This document shows positions 7,935 to 14,438 of a stretch of 27,328 nt of DNA, in pieces. Position numbers and translations under genes: made by a program. Source of the stretch: a virus; IMG/VR virus record IMGVR_UViG_3300009788_000265, positions 1 through 27,328 of that record. One strand, given 5' to 3'. Position 1 is the stretch's first letter. Each line of letters starts with the position of its first letter. The notes beneath the pieces are model-generated. The model was not told where the DNA came from. It saw only the letters and a list, made by a program, of their open reading frames with translations, and ran no database searches.

Positions 7935-9455
7935 TTGAATATCAACCGAACGATTTACCAGTTTGAAGAGGGCGCCAACTTTACCGTCGTATCTGGCGAC
8001 GAAGAAACTACGGCAGACAATCTGAAGACTGCAATCGAGGCAGCGGATTCTGACTTCGTCGTTACGCGCGTCGACGAGGGAGGCAATGCGCACGTCCAGA
8101 TCAACCGTGCCTCCAGCGTCGTTCGCCGCTCAGACTTTCAATTGCTCGAGGCGAACGGTGGATGGAGCGTCGGGTTCTTCACGCTTGTCGAGTCGGCGAG
8201 CACGAAGACGAACTTTTCCAAGTTCACGCTGAGTTGGGTGGCGCCGGAGGTTGGCGCGGGCGAGGCGGCGCCATCGGCCTATCAGGTATGGATCCGCGTC
8301 GACGACGAAGCTTGGCGACGGTTCGGCGAGTCGACAACGAGCCTTAGCAAGGTCGTCGAGGTTCGTTGCCACTTCAACACCGTCTTTGAGTTCGCGGCTC
8401 AAGCCCTGACGATCACAGGGCGCCGCAAGCCGATCACGAGCGCGCCGACGTTCACATATCTGACCGAGCGCATCGACTTCGATGCCCAGGTCTTCGCCAA
8501 GGTGCCAGCGAACGTTCAGAATTTTGCTATCGCCTCATCGTCGGGAACGACCTACAACCTCACGTGGGATGCCGTGGTCAACGACAAGAACGGGGACGCG
8601 TTGGGCGTGGCGGTGCGCTACGATGTTCGTGTCGGCGGCTGGACGGCGGGGTCTACGCTGATCGATACAGCGGGACTGTCGGCGCTGATCAATGTGAACA
8701 GCTTGGCCCAGCCGATCCATATTCGCGCTTACACGAAGCCCCACGCCAAGCACTTTATTTACTCCCTTGAGAAGACCACGGTCACAACGCCCGTCGTGGC
8801 GCCGACGGGGTTCACGGTCGAGCACTTCGACGAATATATCGACTTTGAGTTCCCGACGGCGCAGGTCGTCGTTCCGGATCTGGGAACGGGGATTCTCCAG
8901 TTCGACGTTCCGGGTGAGATCCAGAACGCCGATCTCATCGAATGGGTCTGGGCGAACAATCGGATCGATGGCCGGGCGCTCAAGCAGATCGACAAAAACG
9001 TTAAGATGATCTTCGTCTCTCGGTCGATCAATCTTGGATCCGCGGCCGATACGTTCATCAGCTTTGCGCTCAACATCTTCACGGGCTACACGTTCCGAAT
9101 CGATCAACTCGACTACAATACGAGCATGGATGCCTATTCGCGCTTCGGGCCGGTCAGCGGTCATCGTATCCCGGAAGAACGCCAGATGCGCTGGACGCTC
9201 TGGATCGAAACGTCGAACGATGGTATCACATGGACCAGGCAAAACGATTTCGCCAACGCGATGATGGATCGGCGCGACTTGAGCTGTAATGCTCAGTATT
9301 TCAGGATCAGACTTGAAGCGTTGGGCGATCGGGTAGATACTCCATTCGACTCGAGGCAGGACGACGACGATCTGATCGGAAGACAAGAGCAGCGTATCGG
9401 CCGAGCGATTTTGAAGGAACTAAAGATGGCGCTCCACCGCGAGGTGGTCGTCTAG
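7935..9455 (+). CDS. Tail tip attachment protein, second part (FN3-like), in the -1 frame
   Basis: 506 residues counted from TTG 7935, the only start-like codon early in this frame; no ribosome site is visible before it. The frame is open and coding-like from 7827, encoding LVPQGDLPADVDWVQVTI just before the TTG. The content is beta-rich with FN3-like strands: FTLSWVAPEVGAG at about residue 95, YNLTWDAVVNDKNGDALG at about 210, and proline-initiated linkers (VPANVQNF, VAPTGFTVEHF). This is the pattern of the C-terminal half of gpJ. The final ~180 residues (WTLWIETSNDGITWTRQ) look like a carbohydrate-binding or receptor-binding beta domain. It may be made as a fusion by frameshift, as a separate protein by weak initiation, or the break may be a one-base error. 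Confidence 0.7.
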   Translation: MNINRTIYQFEEGANFTVVSGDEETTADNLKTAIEAADSDFVVTRVDEGGNAHVQINRASSVVRRSDFQLLEANGGWSVGFFTLVESASTKTNFSKFTLSWVAPEVGAGEAAPSAYQVWIRVDDEAWRRFGESTTSLSKVVEVRCHFNTVFEFAAQALTITGRRKPITSAPTFTYLTERIDFDAQVFAKVPANVQNFAIASSSGTTYNLTWDAVVNDKNGDALGVAVRYDVRVGGWTAGSTLIDTAGLSALINVNSLAQPIHIRAYTKPHAKHFIYSLEKTTVTTPVVAPTGFTVEHFDEYIDFEFPTAQVVVPDLGTGILQFDVPGEIQNADLIEWVWANNRIDGRALKQIDKNVKMIFVSRSINLGSAADTFISFALNIFTGYTFRIDQLDYNTSMDAYSRFGPVSGHRIPEERQMRWTLWIETSNDGITWTRQNDFANAMMDRRDLSCNAQYFRIRLEALGDRVDTPFDSRQDDDDLIGRQEQRIGRAILKELKMALHREVVV

Positions 9456-9487
9456 TGGGTAGAGTTTCTAACGGCCAGTCAACATTC

Positions 9488-9516
9488 TTGATTCAGGGAA
9501 GCTTGATGTGTAGGAT
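9488..9516 (+). promoter_or_regulatory. Candidate sigma70-type promoter before the 9549 gene
   Basis: TTGATT (9488-9493), 17-base spacer, TAGGAT (9511-9516). It lies in the only gap of about 90 bases inside the tail module. The -10 starts an inverted repeat TAGGAT-GATTA-ATCCTA (9511-9527), which could be an operator. A ribosome site (TTGGGGACG) follows before ATG 9549. Confidence 0.4.
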
Positions 9517-9548
9517 GATTAATCCTAATATTTTCTTGGGGACGCATC

Positions 9549-10100
9549 ATGCCATTACACTTTGAAGTTCAATCAAGATACAATAGGTCATTCGAGATTA
9601 CCCCGAACGACAACAGCGACATTTTTTCAGAGATCAAGTCTGACGGAAATATTGGCAACGGCATTCTAACTGGGCTGATGATCGATGCAAAGCTTGCGGA
9701 TGTACACGATTGGGAGATCGAATGCATTGAAGCCGTACCACTCGGCGGTGTCTTTGAGGTCAAGGGGCTTCACAGAGGGGTGGTTCGCAAGGGACCCATA
9801 GAAGTGCCTGTGGGGGTATCTCTGAATTCTGAAGGTACACAGTTTACGTTGGTCGCCGGCGCGCTGGATTTTGTGGTTGGAGATAAGTTCAAGTTCATGA
9901 CGTCTCGAGGATGCGCCTTGAGAGTTGTTACGCAGGGGGTTATGAAAGAATTGGTGGTTGACTACGACTCGCCGTCCGTCGAGGCCACACGACAAACCAT
10001 ACCTGCTTTCGACGGCGTGATGGACATAATGGTGAATCGCGTCTACGCTACCGGCACCACGGTCAACCAAGTCTTTGCTCTATGGAGAGACGGTCTATAA
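9549..10100 (+). CDS. Putative virion or fibre-associated beta-sandwich protein
   Basis: 183 residues; CTTGGGGAC lies 6-11 bases before the ATG. Residues 30-115 follow a pattern I know from phage decoration-type domains: a GNGxLTG opening (NIGNGILTGLMID), a W-E-I-E-C-I-E strand, GGVFEVKGL, and the closing FTLVAGALDFVVGDKFKF. Domains of this kind occur in several phage surface proteins. The C-terminal 60 residues are unassigned. It sits between the tip and fibre genes, with its own candidate promoter, and is visibly less GC-rich than either neighbour, so it may be a recently acquired module. Role as a virion surface protein is inferred from the motif and position only. Confidence 0.55.
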   Translation: MPLHFEVQSRYNRSFEITPNDNSDIFSEIKSDGNIGNGILTGLMIDAKLADVHDWEIECIEAVPLGGVFEVKGLHRGVVRKGPIEVPVGVSLNSEGTQFTLVAGALDFVVGDKFKFMTSRGCALRVVTQGVMKELVVDYDSPSVEATRQTIPAFDGVMDIMVNRVYATGTTVNQVFALWRDGL

Positions 10101-10124
10101 GCCGCCGAACGAGGAGAAAGAACC

Positions 10125-11105
10125 ATGGTCCAGAACTATCCAATTCCGATCTCCGAGGAGAGTCTCGGCAAGGAAGCCGTGGACATCGACAACGCGTTCG
10201 AGGCGTTGCGTACCAACTTCGCGGCGGCGTCGTTCCCGACAACGCCGGCGCCGGAAGACGGTCAAACGTTTTGGCACAATACGCGCAAGATCCTTTACGT
10301 CTTTGATGGGCTCCTTTCCACGTGGCTCCCTCTTGCTGGAACGATGTTCAGCAAGACGATCACGAACGCAGACACGCCCTACACTCACGGACTTGCCGAC
10401 GGAACGATCTTCGCCGACATGGCGACGGGAGCAATCACGATCAACCTCGCGGCCGCGGCAACTGCTTTCGCTGGCTACCGAGTGACGATTCTACGTAGCG
10501 GCGACGCAGCGAATAATCTGACGATCGATCCGAACGGAGCCGAGACGATCAACGCTGCGGCGACGCTTGTGATTGGCGTTGAATATGAGGGTGTAGTGCT
10601 TGAGTCGAACGGAACGAATTGGCGGATCGTCGCGCAGCATGGGTTTATCCAAGGCGGTCAGAATGTAAGCGGAACCACGTCGATAGCCGGCGACCTCAAT
10701 GTGACGGCTGGCGGGGCTTCTGGGGTTTCGCAGCACAGCCTTCTTGCGGTCAATTCCTGGGAAGGGCTGCCGCCTGATAGTCCGGCACAATTAACGGGCG
10801 ATCAGAATGACTACGCTTTGGGAACCAGGGTCTGGCAGCGTCTCAGTTCTGATGCGTCGAGAACAATAACGGGATTCGTGGCGCCGGCAACTGGCGCTAT
10901 CGAGGAGCCGAGGCTTTTGACGAACGTCGGGTCTAACGATATCATCCTGGCAAACGAAAATGCTGGAAGTTCGGCAGACAATCGAATCATCACGGGGCAG
11001 GCGGCCAACGTCACACTCCGGAGCGATGTTGCCGGTAGCGCCGGTTCGATTTGGATGCTCTACGACGATCTGACCGCTCGGTGGCGCTTGCTCGGCAACC
11101 TATAG
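10125..11105 (+). CDS. Tail fibre-like protein
   Basis: 326 residues; strong ribosome site GAGGAGAAAG before the ATG. The N-terminus (residues 1-60, ISEESLGKEAVDIDNAFEAL, then DGQTFWHNTRKILYVFDG and TWLPL) is a pattern often seen at the start of small phage fibre or collar proteins. The rest is Gly/Ala/Thr/Asn-rich and strand-rich, with two related segments (about residues 80-165 and 235-320) that both run through a NxLTIDPNGAETI- or NDIILANENAG-type strand and end in a W-R-I/L-x-x phrase (NWRIVAQ, RWRLLGNL). This resembles parallel beta-helix or trimeric fibre repeats. Last gene of the tail module; likely receptor-binding or fibre component. Confidence 0.65.
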   Translation: MVQNYPIPISEESLGKEAVDIDNAFEALRTNFAAASFPTTPAPEDGQTFWHNTRKILYVFDGLLSTWLPLAGTMFSKTITNADTPYTHGLADGTIFADMATGAITINLAAAATAFAGYRVTILRSGDAANNLTIDPNGAETINAAATLVIGVEYEGVVLESNGTNWRIVAQHGFIQGGQNVSGTTSIAGDLNVTAGGASGVSQHSLLAVNSWEGLPPDSPAQLTGDQNDYALGTRVWQRLSSDASRTITGFVAPATGAIEEPRLLTNVGSNDIILANENAGSSADNRIITGQAANVTLRSDVAGSAGSIWMLYDDLTARWRLLGNL

Positions 11106-11155
11106 CCCTTGACTTCCGTTCAGGCTTAACCTGGCCGTGGCGCCGCACGACGTTT

Positions 11156-11530
11156 TTACGTTGCTCTGGTCGCCGACGGATCAAGACTGAAAGTGCGCGG
11201 GGATCGTTCACACCTGGCCAGCCATGCGTCGATCCACCCGAGCAGCACGCGGAGGCGGCGGTTGTTCTTCGGGGTAGCGCCGGGGCGAATGCCCTCTATG
11301 AACGTTTCGATTGCTAGCTCCTCACCTGACGGCCTGAAGAGATAGAAATCCTTAAAATGGATATAGGGTCCTGGCGCTGCCAGGTGCGCCAGGACACAGC
11401 GCGAGTCGCCATCGATCAAGGCCGCATCAATCATCCCGGCCCTCACCGCGACCCTCAGCCTTTGGACGTCGGGCGCGGTGACAAGGTCGAAGCACTTGAA
11501 CGCGTCTTCACGGACGGTTTTGAATCTCAT
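11156..11530 (-). CDS. Hypothetical protein, second gene of the leftward operon
   Basis: 124 residues. The start at 11530 is chosen over an upstream in-frame ATG at 11554 because AAGGAGG lies six bases before it; it begins one base after the stop of the upstream gene (TGAAATG), so translation is coupled. The sequence is a compact alpha/beta mix: RLRVAVRAGMIDAALIDGD, SRCVLAHLAAPGP, then SGEELAIETFIEGIRPGA and a C-terminal helix RRLRVLLGWIDAWLARC. I have the impression of a conserved phage family with the I.pGd.P..n......l.Wi..wl ending, but no function is known to me. It is transcribed against all surrounding genes from the operator-containing promoter at 11798-11826. Confidence 0.65.
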   Translation of the reverse strand: MRFKTVREDAFKCFDLVTAPDVQRLRVAVRAGMIDAALIDGDSRCVLAHLAAPGPYIHFKDFYLFRPSGEELAIETFIEGIRPGATPKNNRRLRVLLGWIDAWLARCERSPRTFSLDPSATRAT

Positions 11531-11531
11531 T

Positions 11532-11744
11532 TCAGGCCTCCTTCTTTTCCGCATTAAGTTCGTCCAGGGCTTTATCGCAGGCTTCCATCAGCGCTTGGAG
11601 GGCCTTTCGATCGAGCATCAACTCTACGGCTCCCCTGTTCGAAATGATGTAAATACCTACTTGCCCGATGCGACTGCCAATTGTTTTCACGATCTGAAGA
11701 TTGTCCCTCTTGAGTCCGACCAAGTTCAGCACGCATTTCATCAT
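11532..11744 (-). CDS. Hypothetical small protein, first gene of the leftward operon
   Basis: 70 residues, with two adjacent ATG codons (11744 and 11741). On the reverse strand GGAGG lies 10 bases before the first. Predicted as four beta strands (VLNLVGL, LQIVKTIG, GIYIISN, AVELMLD) followed by one long amphipathic helix (ALQALMEACDKALDELNAE). No helix-turn-helix is visible, so it is not an obvious repressor, although it is the first product of a promoter with an operator-like palindrome. The 5' leader is about 47 bases. Function unknown. Confidence 0.65.
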   Translation of the reverse strand: MMKCVLNLVGLKRDNLQIVKTIGSRIGQVGIYIISNRGAVELMLDRKALQALMEACDKALDELNAEKKEA

Positions 11745-11797
11745 GTCGCCCGATCCTCCATTGGTTCCTGGTCAACCGTTGATAACCATCGCTCCAA

Positions 11798-11826
11798 ATA
11801 TTAGCGTTTGCGCAAAAGATACGCAA
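11798..11826 (-). promoter_or_regulatory. Leftward promoter with palindrome in its spacer
   Basis: On the reverse strand: TTGCGT (-35, 11821-11826), a 17-base spacer, TAATAT (-10, 11798-11803). Expected start near 11791, about 47 bases before the 11744 gene. The spacer carries the operator-like sequence described at 11803-11820. Same geometry as the rightward promoter at 12076. Confidence 0.6.
11803..11820. promoter_or_regulatory. Operator-like palindrome, left copy
   Basis: AGCGTTTGCGCAAAAGAT matches the perfect palindrome at 12082-12099 at 16 of 18 positions. It fills the space between -10 and -35 of the leftward promoter, where a bound repressor would block polymerase. Confidence 0.55.
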
Positions 11827-11868
11827 GATCTTTTTTTGATCGCACCCGGCCGCCCCGTCTCATGGCCC

Positions 11869-11898
11869 TTGACCTACGATCGCTGTTCCGGGTAGACT
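11869..11898 (+). promoter_or_regulatory. Possible rightward promoter for a short untranslated RNA
   Basis: TTGACC (11869-11874), 18-base spacer, TAGACT (11893-11898). A transcript starting near 11905 would reach the terminator at 11962-12005 and be about 100 bases long, with no convincing reading frame. Weak -10, so tentative. Confidence 0.3.
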
Positions 11899-11904
11899 TT
11901 TCTT

Positions 11905-12005
11905 CGAGCAAGATCTCCCGCTGAGTTCCCGCTCACCTTTCGTTCCGCTCCACGTTGCGCGAGCGCCCCGGCTTCTCCCCTCCCCGGCCGGGGCGCTTTC
12001 CTTTT
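11905..12005 (+). ncRNA. Candidate small RNA between the divergent promoters
   Basis: The interval is bounded by a promoter-like sequence (11869-11898) and a strong hairpin terminator (11962-12005). It holds no supported gene and is C-rich. No known RNA family is recognised. The call rests only on the promoter-terminator pairing. Confidence 0.25.
11962..12005 (+). terminator. Rho-independent terminator
   Basis: AGCGCCCCGGC (11962-11972) pairs perfectly with GCCGGGGCGCT (11987-11997), an 11-bp stem with a 14-base loop, followed by TTTCCTTTT. The T-rich tail is on the plus strand only. It would stop rightward transcription entering the control region from the tail side, or end the candidate small RNA. 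Confidence 0.7.
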
Positions 12006-12075
12006 GGCCCAACTGCCCCCAATCTTGGCCGCAATATGACGGCGCAAATAATTCTTCGATAATCGAAAATAGTCC

Positions 12076-12104
12076 TTGCCAAGCGTTTGCGCAAACGCTA
12101 ATGT
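12076..12104 (+). promoter_or_regulatory. Rightward early promoter with perfect palindrome in its spacer
   Basis: TTGCCA (-35, 12076-12081), a 17-base spacer, TAATGT (-10, 12099-12104). Expected start near 12111. The first well-supported gene start is at 12160, giving a leader of about 50 bases. It heads the rightward run of early genes. Confidence 0.6.
12082..12099. promoter_or_regulatory. Operator-like perfect 18-bp palindrome, right copy
   Basis: AGCGTTTGCGCAAACGCT reads identically on both strands and occupies the promoter spacer, its last base being the first of the -10. Related copies are at 11803-11820 (16/18) and 24875-24892 (14/18). Confidence 0.65.
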
Positions 12105-12159
12105 ATTGGTCATGGACACGAAGATGACAGCGCAGACGATGGAGAAGAAGGGGGACGAG

Positions 12160-12504
12160 ATGGGAGCCGGAGAAACCAAGGTGAGGATGATTCGTTTCGC
12201 GGACGGCGGCGAAGAGCATGCGCCGTTCGTAGCGTTGATGATGGATGCGCTAAAGAGATTGTTCGATGAGGAGCCCATGGCGTTCCTGGAGTTCGTCGAG
12301 AAGTGCCGCGACTCGGGCCACAAGTTGTTCGGCAACTCATTTACATTACTCAGGAGGCATCAAGATCTTTTCATTTCGCACGACGGCAAAATCAACGATT
12401 CAATTCGTCGAATCGTTCTCCATCAAGTGACGGGCGAAGGTCTTGGAATGACCATCAGTCCGATAATCGCCGCACCGGTCGAGGAGATAGGGGGTCCACG
12501 ATGA
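12160..12504 (+). CDS. Hypothetical protein, first gene of the rightward early operon
   Basis: 114 residues from ATG 12160, chosen because GAAGGGGGA lies five bases before it; in-frame ATGs at 12112, 12124 and 12139 have no comparable ribosome site, and 12112 would be nearly leaderless. The middle (ALKRLFDEEPMAFLEFVEKC, then HKLFGNSFTLLRRHQDLF and DGKINDSIRRIVLHQVTGEG) alternates helices and a strand in a way I have the impression of seeing in other phage early proteins of unknown function. The DG..hd.iR.Ivl..v.G phrase resembles a small winged-helix ending, but this is only suggestive. Its position directly after the operator-bearing promoter makes it a candidate immediate-early product. Confidence 0.6.
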   Translation: MGAGETKVRMIRFADGGEEHAPFVALMMDALKRLFDEEPMAFLEFVEKCRDSGHKLFGNSFTLLRRHQDLFISHDGKINDSIRRIVLHQVTGEGLGMTISPIIAAPVEEIGGPR

Positions 12505-12746
12505 ACGCACAACTACAAATCCCGCCAGGGAGCATCGAGACGGCGCACGAGCTGCGCGGTCTCTTGAGCGACGATCAAGGGGTCTCGCTGGAAGAGGAAG
12601 CCTTGCCGCTCTGGCGCGCGGCGTTACGGCACGACTTTCAAAATCAAGATCGATCGGGGCCGAGTCGCACGTCTATCGCCGATCGCGAGCGGCTGACCGC
12701 CGATCATCTGGCCGAGCGCGAGCTTTTTTGGGGAAGCAGATCCTAA
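12501..12746 (+). CDS. Hypothetical small protein
   Basis: 81 residues, ATGA overlap with the upstream gene and a TAATG overlap with the downstream one, so it is embedded in a coupled translation unit. The sequence is acidic and helical (IETAHELRGLLSDDQGVSLE, then EEALPLWRAALRHDF), with a C-terminal helix (SIADRERLTADHLAERELF). No domain recognised. Confidence 0.5.
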   Translation: MNAQLQIPPGSIETAHELRGLLSDDQGVSLEEEALPLWRAALRHDFQNQDRSGPSRTSIADRERLTADHLAERELFWGSRS

Positions 12747-13345
12747 TGAATCCCCCAGGCAAACCAAGAGAGTGCGAGGGCTGTAAGATGCCGAAGGAGA
12801 TGTGGCGGTCGGTAATGTTCAAAAATCGCGAGCAGCCTTACGAAGTAAGCGATCGTGGACGTGTTCGACGATCCCTTGTGGCTCCCCAACAAATGGGATC
12901 GGTCCCTGGAAGAATTTTGAAATTAACCATTACCAAAAACGGCTACAATCGCGTCAACCTACAGTATCGATGGAAGAGTAAGGTATACCTCGTCCATCGA
13001 CTAGTCGCGACAGCTTTTATTTCTCCGTGCCCACGCCGACTTCAAGTGAATCACCTTAACGGCAAGAAGACAGATAACCGATCAGAAAACCTAGAGTGGG
13101 TTACGCCAAAGCAAAATATGCGGCACGCATTCGAGATCGGATTGATTCCTGATCGACGCGGAGAGGGTTCCAACTGTTCAAAACTTACAAACAGAGAAGT
13201 ATACGAGATCAGGCGGCGCGTTAGGGCTGGAGAATCGCAAACTCATCTAGGGAAATGTTTTAGGATCTCAAGATCTAGTATATGGCTCATAGCAAACAAG
13301 AGAACCTGGACGCACTTGCCTGAGGTTGAGAAGGAAAGGATATAG
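12746..13345 (+). CDS. HNH homing endonuclease with NUMOD4-like motif
   Basis: 199 residues from ATG 12746, whose first base is the last base of the previous stop; GGGGAAG lies upstream. Residues 20-42 (W...MFKNREQPYEVSDRGRVRR) match NUMOD4, a DNA-binding motif of homing nucleases. Residues 82-120 carry the HNH core: VHRLVATAFI with His84, VNHLNGKKTDN with Asn102-His103, and ENLEWVT with Asn115. Residues 146-189 (SKLTNREVYEIRRRVRAGES, then SRSSIWLIANKRTW) look like a helix-turn-helix that adds sequence specificity. The gene is clearly less GC-rich than its neighbours and is free-standing, with no sign of an intron, as for selfish endonucleases that invade phage genomes. Confidence 0.88.
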   Translation: MNPPGKPRECEGCKMPKEMWRSVMFKNREQPYEVSDRGRVRRSLVAPQQMGSVPGRILKLTITKNGYNRVNLQYRWKSKVYLVHRLVATAFISPCPRRLQVNHLNGKKTDNRSENLEWVTPKQNMRHAFEIGLIPDRRGEGSNCSKLTNREVYEIRRRVRAGESQTHLGKCFRISRSSIWLIANKRTWTHLPEVEKERI

Positions 13346-13351
13346 ATTCCA

Positions 13352-13813
13352 ATGATACCCACAACGGTGAGGTGCGCACTCGGCAGCGGCGATGCCCGCG
13401 GCAACATGGAGGATCACGGCACGGCGCTCTGGTACGAGCAAGGGTTGATCGCCGGGGAAAGGGGGGATGATTACGACGCGAATACGACGTCGGGAGAGGT
13501 GAACCACTTCGAGTTTGCCTACAAATATGGATATGACGACGGCAGGAAGAAGATGCGTTTTGGAGATCCCCATTCTTCCGATACGTTGGTAAGTACAAGT
13601 TTGGATCGATTTTTTTCTGCTTTCGGACTCGGGTTCTTCGCTGGCTACAAGCTCATCCCGCCGCAATTCTCCGCCACGTATCTCGACAGCATGGAGTCGA
13701 ATAGTTCGACCCGATACGACGAAGGCTGGAACATCGGCGCGGGGCTTCGGCTCTCGCGACTGCGCGGCGGCGATCCTGGGGCGCAAATCCAAATCCAAAG
13801 CGAAAGGGGGTGA
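13352..13813 (+). CDS. Hypothetical protein
   Basis: 153 residues from ATG 13352; GGAAAGGA lies about 12 bases upstream, a rather long spacing, so a start at the later ATG in NMEDHGTALW is possible. The middle is aromatic and glycine-rich: WYEQGLIAGERGDDYDANTT, FEFAYKYGYDDGRKK, FGLGFFAGYKLIPPQF and RYDEGWNIGAGLRL. Three related phrases of the form Y-x-x-G-hydrophobic-x-x-G occur, suggesting an internal repeat of short helices. No known family recognised. It lies between the HNH gene and another small gene in the same orientation. Confidence 0.5.
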   Translation: MIPTTVRCALGSGDARGNMEDHGTALWYEQGLIAGERGDDYDANTTSGEVNHFEFAYKYGYDDGRKKMRFGDPHSSDTLVSTSLDRFFSAFGLGFFAGYKLIPPQFSATYLDSMESNSSTRYDEGWNIGAGLRLSRLRGGDPGAQIQIQSERG

Positions 13814-13819
13814 TAACGG

Positions 13820-14062
13820 ATGGGCGATCTAAGGCGATACGTTGATCTTCTGATCGCCGGACGAATCCTCAATTTCCAAAAACAATGGCCCTGGGAATTC
13901 AAAGGCGACTATCCCGGTGGCTATTCGGAATGGGTTAGGCGTTCCGCTCAGAATCATCAATGCAGCGAGCAGGGGATCCGCGATTGCGTCGACTCCGCGA
14001 AAAAACGATTCGCCGAGATGGATAATCCAGGCCGAGAAGAGGCCAACCGACTACAAATGTAG
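13820..14062 (+). CDS. Hypothetical small protein
   Basis: 80 residues; AAAGGGGGTGATAACGG before ATG 13820 is a strong ribosome site, and the start lies six bases after the preceding stop. Helical, with a WPWEFKGDYPGGYSEWVRR aromatic segment (residues 23-41) and a C-terminal helix QGIRDCVDSAKKRFAEMDN. No domain recognised. The stop is two bases before the parS-like palindrome. Confidence 0.55.
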   Translation: MGDLRRYVDLLIAGRILNFQKQWPWEFKGDYPGGYSEWVRRSAQNHQCSEQGIRDCVDSAKKRFAEMDNPGREEANRLQM

Positions 14063-14064
14063 GC

Positions 14065-14082
14065 ACGTTTCACGTGAAACGT
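14065..14082. promoter_or_regulatory. parS-like centromere palindrome
   Basis: ACGTTTCACGTGAAACGT is an 18-bp perfect palindrome. Its inner 14 bases, GTTTCACGTGAAAC, are identical to the core of the chromosomal parS site bound by ParB (bacterial consensus TGTTTCACGTGAAACA); only the outermost pair of that 16-mer differs (C and G instead of T and A). No parA or parB gene is in the window. Confidence 0.6.
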
Positions 14083-14107
14083 CGGGCGCCATCCGGCCGA
14101 GCGCCCG
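14083..14107 (+). other. Intergenic hairpin after the parS-like site
   Basis: CGGGCGC (14083-14089) pairs with GCGCCCG (14101-14107) across an 11-base loop. There is no T-run, so it is not a typical terminator. It is followed by the leader repeat before the 14169 gene. Confidence 0.4.
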
Positions 14108-14120
14108 GATCGAGATCGAC

Positions 14121-14180
14121 GGCCGAATTTCAGCGCATAGCGCAACATCAACAACGGGAGATGGAACCATGACCGAAGAG
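14121..14180 (+). repeat. Gene-leader direct repeat, copy 1
   Basis: A stretch covering the ribosome site and first codons of the 14169 gene is repeated at 14478-14533. Both copies contain GCGCATAGCGCAACATCAA in full and share GGCCGAA before it, an AACG-rich GGAG site after it, and ATGACxGAAGAG-like first codons. Confidence 0.7.
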
Positions 14181-14426
14181 CAAGCCGAAGGGCAGGGCGA
14201 GGACCAGGGCGAGGACACGGACGAGCCTCTTGATTTGCCGGAATCGGAACCACCATTTCTTAGGAGGTGGGGGGTGTGGGCGACGGTAAAGAATCTGGAC
14301 GGAACCGAAATCCACGTTTCCTTCGGATCGCATGGGAATCAGGGTGGGGATGGCGTCGGATTGGACCACCTTGGGCGGTTTATCGAGGCTCGCCTCGAGG
14401 CAGCCACGGAGAGCGTGAGGTCGTAA
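14169..14426 (+). CDS. Hypothetical acidic small protein
   Basis: 85 residues from ATG 14169, preceded by GGGAGATGGA. Residues 1-30 are strongly acidic and low in complexity (EEQAEGQGEDQGEDTDEPLD). The second half (WGVWATVKNLDGTEIHVSFG) predicts a small beta hairpin, then a helix LGRFIEARLEAATESV. No family recognised. Its leader and first codons are duplicated before the next gene. Confidence 0.5.
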   Translation: MTEEQAEGQGEDQGEDTDEPLDLPESEPPFLRRWGVWATVKNLDGTEIHVSFGSHGNQGGDGVGLDHLGRFIEARLEAATESVRS

Positions 14427-14438
14427 CGAAAGCGCAAT

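Noticed and set aside
8535-9386. 283-codon open frame on the minus strand inside the tip gene
   Set aside because: It is antisense to the better supported FN3-like frame, has arginine-rich non-protein-like composition, and no ribosome site or promoter.
12112-12159. Leaderless start at ATG 12112 for the first early gene
   Set aside because: It would begin one base after the expected transcription start; ATG 12160 has a clear ribosome site and better fits the compact product.
12501-12746. Toxin-antitoxin pair formed by the coupled genes at 12160 and 12501
   Set aside because: Coupling alone is not evidence; neither protein shows a toxin or antitoxin motif.
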